Shown here: piece after piece, positions 7,491 to 15,618 of the stretch
Numbering within the stretch: position 1 is the stretch's first letter
Layout of the letters: the number at the start of each line of letters is the position of its first letter
Source of the DNA: DATKIY01 sp035543875
GTDB lineage: Bacteria > Actinomycetota > Actinomycetes > JAHEKZ01
Direction: 5' to 3'
Assembly (NCBI GenBank): GCA_035543875.1
Contig: DATKIY010000061.1
Location: 1 to 23,423, forward strand
DNA: 23,423 nucleotides
The notes under the pieces: model-generated
Told to the model about the DNA's origin: nothing
Database searches by the model: none
What the model saw: only the letters and a program-made list of their open reading frames with translations
Position numbers and translations under genes: made by a program

Positions 7491-8002
7491 GACTCAAGCA
7501 GGGAGACAACTGCGGAAAACCCCGTTTCCGCAGCTCGGATTCTCGCCTCTTCCAGCGGCGTTTGCTGCTCGTCAATTTCACAGCGAAGATGCGGGTCGGC
7601 TCCCAACTCGAGCAGAGTTTCGACTGCCTCGACATCGTCTTGGGCGATTGCCCAGCTCAACGCCGCTTGCCCGTTCACCCCGGGAACATTGACCTTTGAC
7701 CCCGCAAGCGAGAGCAAGCGCAGTAGCTCGCACTTATCGAGCCGGTCAGTTGCCATCACAGCTACAAGTGGTGGGAAACCATCCAGCACCTCGGGGTTCA
7801 CGTCCGCACCCATTGCGATCAGTTCCTCGACGAGCCTCAGCGAGCCATGGTAGATCGCGTAGACCAGCAGAGAGTCACCGATGGCTAATGGCCCAACTGA
7901 GTTTGGGAAACCGTCCGGATCACCGTATGCGTCACGTATCTCGGAGATGTCACCACGCACCACCGCTTTGTGAATGTGAAGGGACAACTGTTCATCGACC
8001 AC
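7469..8002 (-). CDS. Ankyrin-repeat protein
   Basis: The 177-residue soluble protein is made almost entirely of ankyrin-type helix pairs. The clearest repeats are SLLVYAIYHGSLRLVEEL with IAMGADVNPEVL (44-73), a degenerate copy ending LAGSKVNVPGVNG (99-111), and AALSWAIAQDDVEAVETL with LELGADPHLR (113-140). Such domains bind other proteins; the partner is unknown. GTG at 8002 is forced as the start because an in-frame TGA lies two codons upstream. The gene is divergent from the unknown gene at 8065 across 62 bases and overlaps the META gene by 22 bases at its 3' end. It has no signal peptide. A role as an immunity or adaptor protein is conceivable, but nothing in the sequence shows it. Confidence 0.85.
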   Translation of the reverse strand: MVDEQLSLHIHKAVVRGDISEIRDAYGDPDGFPNSVGPLAIGDSLLVYAIYHGSLRLVEELIAMGADVNPEVLDGFPPLVAVMATDRLDKCELLRLLSLAGSKVNVPGVNGQAALSWAIAQDDVEAVETLLELGADPHLRCEIDEQQTPLEEARIRAAETGFSAVVSLLESYETREG

Positions 8003-8064
8003 GCGTCACATGATGTACCGACGGTCGGTCAAGCGGCTAGCCGCAATCGTTTACGCTGCAGGCC

Positions 8065-8565
8065 ATGCCCGAGCCTCCTGCCGATATCTACCTCGACCTG
8101 CGAAGCCGGGCACTCGGTTGGCAGAAAGCCGAGCACCAGCAAGACATACGCGGCGTCATCACCGACCTCGCGTACGACGAGGGCCTGGTGACGATAGTTT
8201 GCCTGGCAGACGATTCGACCAGCATGTACACCAGCCGCGGCGGCGGGATTATTGGAGCTGGCGAGTACGACCACGTGGCTGCCGCGAATCGGAACCTACT
8301 CAAAGTGTGTTCGAGCGTCGAATTTCAAACACGCGCCGTAGCCGACCCGCCACTTCCGCTATCGGGCCAGGTTCGCTTTACGGCGCTCGCGAGTGATGGG
8401 CTTCGTACCGAGCTAGTCCATGACGAAGACTTGCTTGAACTAACGCATCCGTTCGCTGGGGTCTACTTCGCCGTCCAGGACGTCGTGACTGAAATGAGTC
8501 GGATCGAAGGAGAAGATGGTCCACGCCTGCTGTCGGAAGCCGACCGCCCGGCTGACGGCTGCTAG
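8065..8565 (+). CDS. Conserved-looking hypothetical protein, function unknown
   Basis: I do not recognise this 166-residue protein. It is soluble and acidic, with no signal peptide, membrane helix or known motif. It opens PPADIYLDLRSRALGW and then has a glycine-rich turn TSRGGGIIGAGEYDHV (about 56-71) after an acidic LADDST. It closes with predicted helices around HPFAGVYFAVQDVVTEMSRI. ATG at 8065 is the first start after an in-frame TAG, so the N-terminus is fixed. It reads divergently from the ankyrin gene across 62 bases, and the two might share a regulatory region. Its TAG stop lies in a CTAG that is also the stop of the MttB-like gene on the other strand. Codon use resembles its neighbours, supporting a real gene. 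Confidence 0.65.
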   Translation: MPEPPADIYLDLRSRALGWQKAEHQQDIRGVITDLAYDEGLVTIVCLADDSTSMYTSRGGGIIGAGEYDHVAAANRNLLKVCSSVEFQTRAVADPPLPLSGQVRFTALASDGLRTELVHDEDLLELTHPFAGVYFAVQDVVTEMSRIEGEDGPRLLSEADRPADGC

Positions 8566-9986
8566 GCGTCCAACTCCGCGGCACGTCGGTCAACAAATTC
8601 ACGTAACTCTGCGTCTATCGAGTCATCAATCCCTGGGTCTTCGTAGGTTTCCAGCAACGCCTTCCACTGATCTGTTGCGACAACGTCAGTCGTGCGTGAC
8701 CCTTGCTTGACCCATGTCGGGTAGGCCTGCGATCGAAACAGTGGGCTCATGAACAGATCCGTTCGGAACCTAGCCAACGTGTGCTCGTGCGCCAAGAACA
8801 ACCCACCCGGGCCAACATCAGCAATTGTGTCGAACGCTAATTGCTCGTCGTCGACAACAATTCCCTCGCGCAGGCGTTCAAACATCTTGATGACCTCTAT
8901 GTCGAGCACCAGCTTTTCGTACGAAGCTGTCAGGCCCCCCTCGAGCCAACCAGCAGCGTGCACGACGAGATCGCACTCAGCGAGATAGGTGGCCCACAAC
9001 GACATGGCACTCTCGGTTGCGGCTTGGGCATCAAGAACAATGCCGGAGCACAACCCGCCACCCCCACGCAAGGGCAAGTCGTAACGACGTGCGAGCTGAG
9101 CTCCGGCGAAGGTAGTCAGTACCGCCTCCGGCAGGCCCAACGATGGCCCACCAGATCGCATGTCGACACCGTTAAAGAAACAACCGAGGATGCACGGCGC
9201 TCCTTGACGCACCAATTGTGAGATGGCCACACCAGAAAGCGTTTCTGCGACCAACAGGGACAGGCCAGCTGCTAACGAAACCGGAGCTGATGCGCCTGCC
9301 AGCAGGAACGGTGTTATGGCCACGGGTTGATTCCACTCGGCGCATGCCATCAGGGCGTCCACCATGAGTTCGTCCCAGACCAGCGGGCTGTTGGGATTGA
9401 CGATGGCCATGGCGCCCGGAGTCTTTTTGAGTGCTTCGGCACCACCCGCAGCGATTGCCGCTAGAGCGAATCCGTCGTGAGTCTTGGGACCGCTCGTGCC
9501 GTAGACAATGAATGGGCGCCCACTCCACCGCAAGATTGAATAGTCCATCTCAAGGTGGCGACTGAGATAGGAAAGGTCCTGTGCCTCGGTAGTCCCACTC
9601 TGCAACATCGGTAGGACATCGCTTGCGTGCGCGAGCTTCACTAACTCCACATGGTCAGACATTGTGCCGTCACGCCGGCCACGATCCCCGTCTGTAGCGA
9701 AGGGTGGCCCACCCACCGGTGTGTGCACCAAACTTCCGCCACCAATGTGAACGGTGCGCGAAGGGTCTCGTCCCTGCATTTCGATGGATGACGGCGCATG
9801 CGCCAGCTGCTCCATGACGAACCCGGCATCCCAACGTACGCGGGTTCCATCAACTCGCTGTCCAGCCGCTCGCAACAGCCGCAGTGCTGGCTCGCTATGA
9901 ACCTCAGTCCCTACCTCTTCCAGGATCCGCATGGCCTGTGCGTGCACGCGATCAAGCGCGTCTTCGTCGAGCAGGTCTGGCCGCAT
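8562..9986 (-). CDS. Trimethylamine methyltransferase (MttB) superfamily protein, non-pyrrolysine type
   Basis: The 474-residue protein resembles COG5598 methyltransferases, which demethylate quaternary or tertiary amines and pass the methyl group to a corrinoid protein. The N-terminal helix DALDRVHAQAMRILEEVGTEVHSEPALRLL is the family opening. Further landmarks are AMAIVNPNSPLVWDELMVDAL (192-212), ISQLVRQGAPCILG (255-268) and the glycine-rich GGGGLCSG (308-315), consistent with a TIM barrel. Archaeal MttB reads an internal TAG as pyrrolysine. Here the frame is uninterrupted, so this belongs with the Pyl-less homologues, some of which use glycine betaine (MtgB). The substrate here is unproven. 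No corrinoid-protein gene is nearby. The start is ATG at 9986; 62 bases separate it from the preceding sulfotransferase gene on the same strand. Confidence 0.85.
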   Translation of the reverse strand: MRPDLLDEDALDRVHAQAMRILEEVGTEVHSEPALRLLRAAGQRVDGTRVRWDAGFVMEQLAHAPSSIEMQGRDPSRTVHIGGGSLVHTPVGGPPFATDGDRGRRDGTMSDHVELVKLAHASDVLPMLQSGTTEAQDLSYLSRHLEMDYSILRWSGRPFIVYGTSGPKTHDGFALAAIAAGGAEALKKTPGAMAIVNPNSPLVWDELMVDALMACAEWNQPVAITPFLLAGASAPVSLAAGLSLLVAETLSGVAISQLVRQGAPCILGCFFNGVDMRSGGPSLGLPEAVLTTFAGAQLARRYDLPLRGGGGLCSGIVLDAQAATESAMSLWATYLAECDLVVHAAGWLEGGLTASYEKLVLDIEVIKMFERLREGIVVDDEQLAFDTIADVGPGGLFLAHEHTLARFRTDLFMSPLFRSQAYPTWVKQGSRTTDVVATDQWKALLETYEDPGIDDSIDAELREFVDRRAAELDA

Positions 9987-10048
9987 GGCGCAACATCCAA
10001 GGCGTGAGGAGAGAGAACGTCGAATCTCGACCCTAGCGCCACCAACGG

Positions 10049-11113
10049 TCAGGGCGCTTCGGAACCGCCCCTGCCTTGTCTGTTCCTACGCCCACCGCGT
10101 CGCGCCATTTCCTGCGACATTCCCACAAGTCCATATGCGGCCGCAGCCAACAGGTCGTCGATTGACTGACCCGAAGGGTCAGTTGTGGTTGCCCCTTTAG
10201 ATTGCGGTGCCGTTGGGATGAGGTCGCCAAGATCCCCGACGATGGTGGGGCCGAGCTCGGTGAGTTCCTTCACCATTCGCTCGCTTCGACGCACCGCCCA
10301 TTCATGGTAAGCCAACGGCAATAAGAGCGTGGGTTCGCTCGACTTCCTGGACGACAACACTTGCTTAGCCAGGATCTTCTTCATGGTCTTGCGGGTTTGC
10401 GCATCGACGTCTGCCTCGTCGGCGCGAGCCATGACATATCGCATCACCTCAGCAGAGGCAGCGCCGAGTGACTCATTGACGCGAATGGTTGCGTCGAATC
10501 TCGCCGGGGGAAGCCCAGCGGCTTCGCAGAAGCGCTCCCACAAAATATTTGAGGACGCTCCAGACGGCGGCACGGTTACCAACAGAAGATCCTCGGCCGG
10601 AACGTGTTCCCCCCAGCTTCCAAGAATCTTCGCAGCGTCTTGCTTCGTCCAAAAGTGCTGACCGGGACGGGAAAGACGTGGCTTTCGTTGTGTAACACCA
10701 TCTAGGTAGTGCTCGTATGTCCAACTGGAACCGTTCTGCACTGACTCCTGCCACTGCGCGGGGATCGCGCGTCCGATGTCGCGCATCGTCAACATGATCC
10801 GCACTCGATGTTTGGACAAGGACTCAACAGCTTTACGAATTCCCTCTGGTTTGACCAGTGACAAGAACTCCATCGACAGAACCACAGAATCGCCGGGCCA
10901 GGCATCAATCTCTTCAACCAGCTGTTCCCAGCGGTCATATGGCGTGTTCTTGTGTCCCCGTAGCCCTTGGACCCCCTGAACAACGGTGACCCAGTCGCGT
11001 CCCGGCCATAGGACTCCAAGTTCATTCAAGGTGCCGCGGCTGTTCATCAATATGGTTTGAATGAACGAGGTGCCGGTCTTGAAGGCACCAATATGCAAAG
11101 TCACCGTAGCCAC
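10049..11113 (-). CDS. Sulfotransferase-family protein (paralogue 1)
   Basis: The 354-residue protein has the two PAPS-binding elements of sulfotransferases. The 5'-phosphosulfate loop is LHIGAFKTGTSFIQ (6-19, Lys12) and the 3'-phosphate region is MLTMRDIGRAIPAQWQES. The usual proline before the lysine is phenylalanine here. It would move sulfate from PAPS to a hydroxyl acceptor, presumably a sugar. It is a clear paralogue of the genes at 11138-12376 and 17597-18757. Shared blocks include SMEFLS, VLSSRKSSEP, TIVGDLGDLIPTA and a C-terminal helix LLAAAAYGLVGM. The start is GTG at 11113 with an AGGAAGGGG ribosome site, 24 bases after paralogue 2, so it is co-transcribed with the glf-glfT2 operon. 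The acceptor is unknown. Confidence 0.85.
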   Translation of the reverse strand: MATVTLHIGAFKTGTSFIQTILMNSRGTLNELGVLWPGRDWVTVVQGVQGLRGHKNTPYDRWEQLVEEIDAWPGDSVVLSMEFLSLVKPEGIRKAVESLSKHRVRIMLTMRDIGRAIPAQWQESVQNGSSWTYEHYLDGVTQRKPRLSRPGQHFWTKQDAAKILGSWGEHVPAEDLLLVTVPPSGASSNILWERFCEAAGLPPARFDATIRVNESLGAASAEVMRYVMARADEADVDAQTRKTMKKILAKQVLSSRKSSEPTLLLPLAYHEWAVRRSERMVKELTELGPTIVGDLGDLIPTAPQSKGATTTDPSGQSIDDLLAAAAYGLVGMSQEMARRGGRRNRQGRGGSEAP

Positions 11114-11137
11114 AGACTGCCCCTTCCTGGATCGCCG

Positions 11138-12376
11138 CTAGTCGTGTGCGCTATTGCGCGCACGGAAGGCGCGATAGCGATCGAGCACGGCAGCACCTGG
11201 CCGAGTCCGGTCAACCAATCCTGCAATACGCGTTCGAGCACGAACCATGGGTGCTGATTCACGCATTTGACGACGCAGACGGCTCTCCGTCCGCCTTCGA
11301 TCATCTCTCATACGCCCCATGCGAACGAGTAAGCCGGCCACCGCGTCTACCGCGGCGTCCAACATTTCGGCGTCTGACGGCATCTGATCACCGGCTTCGA
11401 TGTCGTCAGTAATCTTCAACTCATCGAGGCTGCCCACAATCTCGCAACCCGACGCTTCAAGTCCCGCCAGGCTTCGCTCCGAGCGAGCCAAGACTTGTTC
11501 TTGAACTTTGGGAGGGAGCGCTGGCCGTCCGGTGCGTGAACGAGGACTGAGAATCTTCGTAGCGAGCACGTCACGGGCCAGACCAGTGTGGTGCCACCGC
11601 GGAAACTCCTCCGGGAGGGCCACGTTGACGCGCCTAAGGACTTCCGCTTCGGCAATGCCAAGTGAGTCATTGCCTGCGACATCGAACTTGGTGGCGGCCG
11701 CAGGATCGACACCAATCACGCCAGCAAACCGACTCCACAGCTCGTTCTTGTCAGCCCCTGGTGGCGGAAGCGTGATGACGTGAATTCGATCGATCGGGAC
11801 GCCAGTCGACCAACGTTTCACGACATCTACTGGGTCGTGAACGCTCCAAAACCACTTACCTGGCCCTCGCTGTCGCGATGCAAAAACCTTCTGGGACCAC
11901 TCAGCAAAGGTCAGAACCGATCGATGTTTGACGTACTCCTGCCACTCTGACGGCAACAGCCTCGCCAGGTTGCGGGTCGCATAGACCACGTGTACTTCGC
12001 GCGGAGCAAGTCCTTTCACCGCTCGCGCAACCTGTTCTGGCGTCAGCGCGGCCAGATGTTCATCGGAAATCACGACGTTCTGCGCATCACTGTCTAACGC
12101 GAGGCCCGCCAACACATCCCAAGCCCCAGTCCAGTCAGGGCGAGGGTCCTTCGGGTTGTACGGCAGGTCACGCAGGTCATGGCCTCCGCGGTAGTGATCA
12201 CCCCTGCCCTGCCCCACCACGTGAAGGCCAGCTGACTTCAGGGCGGCGCGGTTACTCCACAGCACACCTTGGATATAGGTGGTTCCCGTCTTTGGCGCAC
12301 CAACATGCATAAAGACTCGTCGAGTGTCGCCCCGAGACTTCCTGGTCGACTCTCTCGAGGATTCAGGAGTTGTCAC
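11138..12376 (-). CDS. Sulfotransferase-family protein (paralogue 2), coupled to glfT2
   Basis: From GTG at 12376 the protein has 412 residues. The frame stays open upstream to 12526, but that part lies inside glfT2 in another frame and lacks conserved sequence, so I chose GTG 12376. It overlaps the glfT2 3' end by 14 bases. The phosphosulfate loop is MHVGAPKTGTTYIQ (23-36, Lys29) and the 3'-phosphate region is VVYATRNLARLLPSEWQE. A central block, ILSPRSRTGRPALPP then EIVGSLDELKITD, and the helix MLDAAVDAVAGLLVRM match the two paralogues. The C-terminal tail is unusually long and basic, rich in arginine (RRRTESRLRRQMRE...), and may bind membrane or polymer. Tight coupling to glfT2 suggests that the acceptor is the galactofuranose-containing glycan; this is inference. 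Confidence 0.83.
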   Translation of the reverse strand: MTTPESSRESTRKSRGDTRRVFMHVGAPKTGTTYIQGVLWSNRAALKSAGLHVVGQGRGDHYRGGHDLRDLPYNPKDPRPDWTGAWDVLAGLALDSDAQNVVISDEHLAALTPEQVARAVKGLAPREVHVVYATRNLARLLPSEWQEYVKHRSVLTFAEWSQKVFASRQRGPGKWFWSVHDPVDVVKRWSTGVPIDRIHVITLPPPGADKNELWSRFAGVIGVDPAAATKFDVAGNDSLGIAEAEVLRRVNVALPEEFPRWHHTGLARDVLATKILSPRSRTGRPALPPKVQEQVLARSERSLAGLEASGCEIVGSLDELKITDDIEAGDQMPSDAEMLDAAVDAVAGLLVRMGRMRDDRRRTESRLRRQMRESAPMVRARTRIAGLVDRTRPGAAVLDRYRAFRARNSAHD

Positions 12377-14348
12377 CGGGACCCCACGTAGGCATCCATG
12401 ACTTCGGGTCAGTGAGTTCCGGAGCTGCGTCGCGGTACAGCTCAGCGAGCTCGTCCCAGTTGACCGCCATCCGCTCGTGGAGCAGAGCGCTACGACGCAT
12501 GATGTCGGTAAAACGTTTACGGTCACGCTTGTACCAAGCTGCTCCGGAACCGTCAGCTGTCGAAACTACGGCGGAGTCGAATTGGCTCAGGAGGCGCCAC
12601 CGCGAGTCCATCGCTGGAACCCGCACTTCAGGATTCTTCTCACTTGAGCGGCGCACGGGTTGCAACTGTCGGTAGACGCCAGCCGCGGCGCCGACGTATC
12701 GACCGAGCAGTCCGCTCGGCTCCGTCGGGTCCTTACCTCGCTTGGGCGGCTTCACGCGCTTGACTGAAGGAAACGCCAGCGGGTCTTTGGCGATAACCGC
12801 ATCGTCTTGCCCCGACCTGAACGCCCGGATTTCTCCCAGCTTGGTTGGCAGGTCGCGGTGAAGGTGGTCGGGGCCAGACAAGATGTCTTCAAGCGCCCAC
12901 AAGCGAAGTTCGGCGGTGCTGTACTGCATCGACATCGCGTGCTTGAGCTGAGTAGCCATGGACTCGACGAGCAGCCGACCGCCGCGTGGGTAAGGCGAGT
13001 GCAAGAGCGCCACCAGAATTCGGTTGCGCGCGTGGTGGTATGCCTGCCAGTCGATGGCATCGTCCTTGTCAGCCCAATTGACGTGCCATACGGCCGCGCC
13101 TGGCAAAGACACAGTCGGAATACCGAACTCTTTGGCGCGAAGCGCGTACTCTGCGTCGTCCCACTTGATGAAGATGGGTAGTGACAGACCGATCTCGCGG
13201 ACCACGTCGGTGGGGATCAAACACATCCACCAACCGTTGTAGTCGACATCAATCCGGCGATGCAGCCACCGGGTGGTGCGGAGCGGAGCCTCGGCAAAGT
13301 TGTGAGAGTTCTTGGTATGGGGATCGGCGCCCCACCAGAATCGGTAGCGATTAACTCGCTCACCGAACGCGTGGAGTGTGGACTTCACGTGCATGTTCAG
13401 CATGTGTCCACCGACGATGGTGGGAGTGCGACACAAGTCAGCAAAAGTGACGGCCCGAAGAATGCCTTCAGGCTCGACGAGGGCATCGTCGTCCAGCAAC
13501 ATCACATAGCGACTCTGTTCACCAAACGTGGTTTCGTACATTGCCCGCGAGAAGCCGCCTGATCCACCAAGGTTGGCTTGATGAATCACTTGTAGGCGAT
13601 CGCCGAGTGTGTGCGCAGCGTCCGCAAATCCCGAGTCGGCTTCGACCTTCTGGGTTCCCTGATCGATGACGAACACCTTGTCGATGAGCGCCAAAGCCTC
13701 CTGGTCAGCGCTCAGCGACCGGAGTAACAACACGCAGTCAGCGGGACGGTTGAACGTAGTGATGCCGATGGAAATCCGGCCCGCGGTCTCAGCTACCGAG
13801 GGCGTTGACCATTCGGCAAACTCGACCGTGGCGTCGTCCATCCCAGCAACAACGTCGAACCAGTACCAACCACCGTCACCGAACATGTCCAGCGGCAGCT
13901 CGAACTCAGCAACCTGACCATCGATCGTTGCCTTGGCGACACGGTGCTGGTCACCTCTCGCACTGGACCGATACACCAACACGTCAGCTACGCCCTGCAG
14001 CCCGACGCGCAGCACGACCTTTTCCACCGATGTCCAACGACGCCAGTAGCTGGCCGGAAAGGCATTGAAGTAGGTGGCGAACGACACCCGCGTTCCGGCT
14101 GGGATGCGCATGGTCCTTCGGCCGAGAACAAGGTCGGGGTGGATGGGTTCGATCGTTCCCGGCTTGGCCAGCTCGGCAGCAAGTGCTGCCCTTCCGCTGT
14201 CGAACTCGGGCCCGGGCAGCGCCACTCCGCCCTCGACGTAGAGCGGGAGCGTGTCGAAGTCGGCGTCGGCTGGTAGAACCATGCGTTGCAGCACGGTGGG
14301 CGCCGAAGTCTCCTTGTCAGGCACGGCCGGAGCGGATTTGGTGGTCAC
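12363..14348 (-). CDS. glfT2: Galactofuranosyltransferase GlfT2-like (GT2 family)
   Basis: The 661-residue protein matches the mycobacterial galactan polymerase GlfT2, which extends a lipid-linked acceptor with galactofuranose from UDP-Galf at the cytoplasmic membrane. An N-terminal beta domain (to ~185) precedes the GT-A fold beginning ISIGITTFNRP (192-202). Key residues are the DDD motif in MLLDDDA (283-289), the YNGWWMC pair of tryptophans (373-374), WDDAE (396-400, candidate base Asp397/398) and His422 in WHVNW. As I recall M. tuberculosis GlfT2, the equivalent residues fall at an almost constant offset, which strongly supports the call. HHARNRI (438-444) is also conserved. The start is GTG at 14348, overlapping the glf stop as GTGA. 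The glf-glfT2 order is the same as in mycobacteria. Confidence 0.92.
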   Translation of the reverse strand: MTTKSAPAVPDKETSAPTVLQRMVLPADADFDTLPLYVEGGVALPGPEFDSGRAALAAELAKPGTIEPIHPDLVLGRRTMRIPAGTRVSFATYFNAFPASYWRRWTSVEKVVLRVGLQGVADVLVYRSSARGDQHRVAKATIDGQVAEFELPLDMFGDGGWYWFDVVAGMDDATVEFAEWSTPSVAETAGRISIGITTFNRPADCVLLLRSLSADQEALALIDKVFVIDQGTQKVEADSGFADAAHTLGDRLQVIHQANLGGSGGFSRAMYETTFGEQSRYVMLLDDDALVEPEGILRAVTFADLCRTPTIVGGHMLNMHVKSTLHAFGERVNRYRFWWGADPHTKNSHNFAEAPLRTTRWLHRRIDVDYNGWWMCLIPTDVVREIGLSLPIFIKWDDAEYALRAKEFGIPTVSLPGAAVWHVNWADKDDAIDWQAYHHARNRILVALLHSPYPRGGRLLVESMATQLKHAMSMQYSTAELRLWALEDILSGPDHLHRDLPTKLGEIRAFRSGQDDAVIAKDPLAFPSVKRVKPPKRGKDPTEPSGLLGRYVGAAAGVYRQLQPVRRSSEKNPEVRVPAMDSRWRLLSQFDSAVVSTADGSGAAWYKRDRKRFTDIMRRSALLHERMAVNWDELAELYRDAAPELTDPKSWMPTWGPGDNS

Positions 14349-15514
14349 TCGGGTATTCCTCCACTCACCAGGGGCTCGCCATCGGCGAAATGCGGTCGCA
14401 GTACGTTGTCGAACCGCGACAGCGCCGACCCGATGGCCATGTGCATGTCGAGGTACTTATACGTACCGAGGCGACCACCGAACAAAACATCAGGCTCACC
14501 TGTCGTGAGCTTTCGATAAGCCAGTAGGCGTTCGCGGTCGTCAGCCGTATTGATCGGATAGTACGGCTCATCCTCAGCTTCAGCGAACCGCGAGAACTCA
14601 CGCATGATGATGGTCTTGTCCGTCGGGTAGTCGCGTTCAGGATGGAAATGCCGGAACTCGTGAATCCGCGTGTAAGCCACATCTTCATCGGCGTAGTTCA
14701 TGACCGACGTGCCTTGGAAGTCTCCCGTACCCAGCACTTCACGCTCGAAGTCGAGGGTGCGCCACCCGAGTCGACCCTCGACATAGTCGAAGTAGGCGTC
14801 AACTGGCCCGGTATAGACGACAGGAACTTGACCCAGGATTGAAGACTTGTGATCGAAGAAGTCGGTATCCAGCTTCACTTCGATCTTCGGATGGTCAGCC
14901 ATCCTTTCCAACCACGCGGTATAGCCGTTAACCGGGAGGCCCTCGTACGTATCGCTGAAGTAGCGGTTGTCGAAGTTATAGCGAACCGGGAGGCGCGAGA
15001 TGATTTCTGCTGGCAGCTCCTTGGGATCGGTCTGCCACTGCTTCATCGTGTAGCCGCGGATGAACGCCTCGTACAACGGACGGCCGATCAGCGAGATCGC
15101 CTTCTCTTCAAGGTTCGATGCAGTCGCGGAGTCGTACTCCTGAGCTTGTTCAGCCACCAGAGCACGCGCCTGCTCCGGAGTGAACGACCGACCGAAGTAC
15201 GAGCAGATCGTGCCGAGGTTGATCGGCATCCCGTAGACCTGGTCTTGGTAGTTGGTGAAAACTCGGTGCTGGTAGCCGGTGAACGACGTAAAGGTATTCA
15301 CGTAGTCCCAGACACGCTGGTTCGACGTGTGGAACAGATGCGCCCCGTAGGTGTGGACTTCGATCCCTGTCGTGGGATCGGCCTCGCTGTACGCGTTGCC
15401 ACCAATGTGAGGACGACGATCTAGTACCTGCACGGACAAGCCGAGTTCACTCGCTGCTCGTTCGGCCACCGTGAGCCCAAAGAAGCCCGAACCGACGACG
15501 ACCAGGTCTGCCAC
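14345..15514 (-). CDS. glf: UDP-galactopyranose mutase
   Basis: The 389-residue flavoenzyme converts UDP-galactopyranose to UDP-galactofuranose, the donor for the next gene, glfT2. The N-terminal FAD-binding loop is VVGSGFFGLTVAERAA (6-21). Next come DRRPHIGGNAYSE and the ring-binding region HTYGAHLFHTS, which are diagnostic for bacterial UGM. TMKQWQTDPKELP and YTGPVDAYFDY are further family blocks, and the C-terminal FGGRLGTYKYLDMHMAI closes the FAD site. Length is normal. The start is GTG at 15514 with GGAG six bases upstream. The stop overlaps glfT2 as GTGA. A 104-base gap separates it from the preceding glycosyltransferase gene on the same strand. That gap contains no obvious terminator, so read-through from upstream is possible. 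Confidence 0.95.
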   Translation of the reverse strand: MADLVVVGSGFFGLTVAERAASELGLSVQVLDRRPHIGGNAYSEADPTTGIEVHTYGAHLFHTSNQRVWDYVNTFTSFTGYQHRVFTNYQDQVYGMPINLGTICSYFGRSFTPEQARALVAEQAQEYDSATASNLEEKAISLIGRPLYEAFIRGYTMKQWQTDPKELPAEIISRLPVRYNFDNRYFSDTYEGLPVNGYTAWLERMADHPKIEVKLDTDFFDHKSSILGQVPVVYTGPVDAYFDYVEGRLGWRTLDFEREVLGTGDFQGTSVMNYADEDVAYTRIHEFRHFHPERDYPTDKTIIMREFSRFAEAEDEPYYPINTADDRERLLAYRKLTTGEPDVLFGGRLGTYKYLDMHMAIGSALSRFDNVLRPHFADGEPLVSGGIPE

Positions 15515-15618
15515 GAAATCTCCGATGTTTAGTGCCGAATGGGCGGAAACCAGCCTACCGGGGCGCGAGACTAGCGGCCGCGCCTGCCTTTGGAGGCCCG
15601 ATTTGGAGGTCGTTCCCC

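Noticed and set aside
8562..9986. Pyrrolysine codon in the MttB-like gene
   Set aside because: No in-frame TAG occurs before the terminal stop, so there is no sign of pyrrolysine decoding.
12377..12526. N-terminal extension of sulfotransferase paralogue 2 up to base 12526
   Set aside because: These 50 codons lie within glfT2 in another frame and are low-complexity. Paralogues begin only a few residues before the PAPS loop, so GTG 12376 is a better start.
14849..15424. 191-codon plus-strand open frame opposite glf
   Set aside because: It is antisense to the conserved UDP-galactopyranose mutase and has no recognisable motif or ribosome site.
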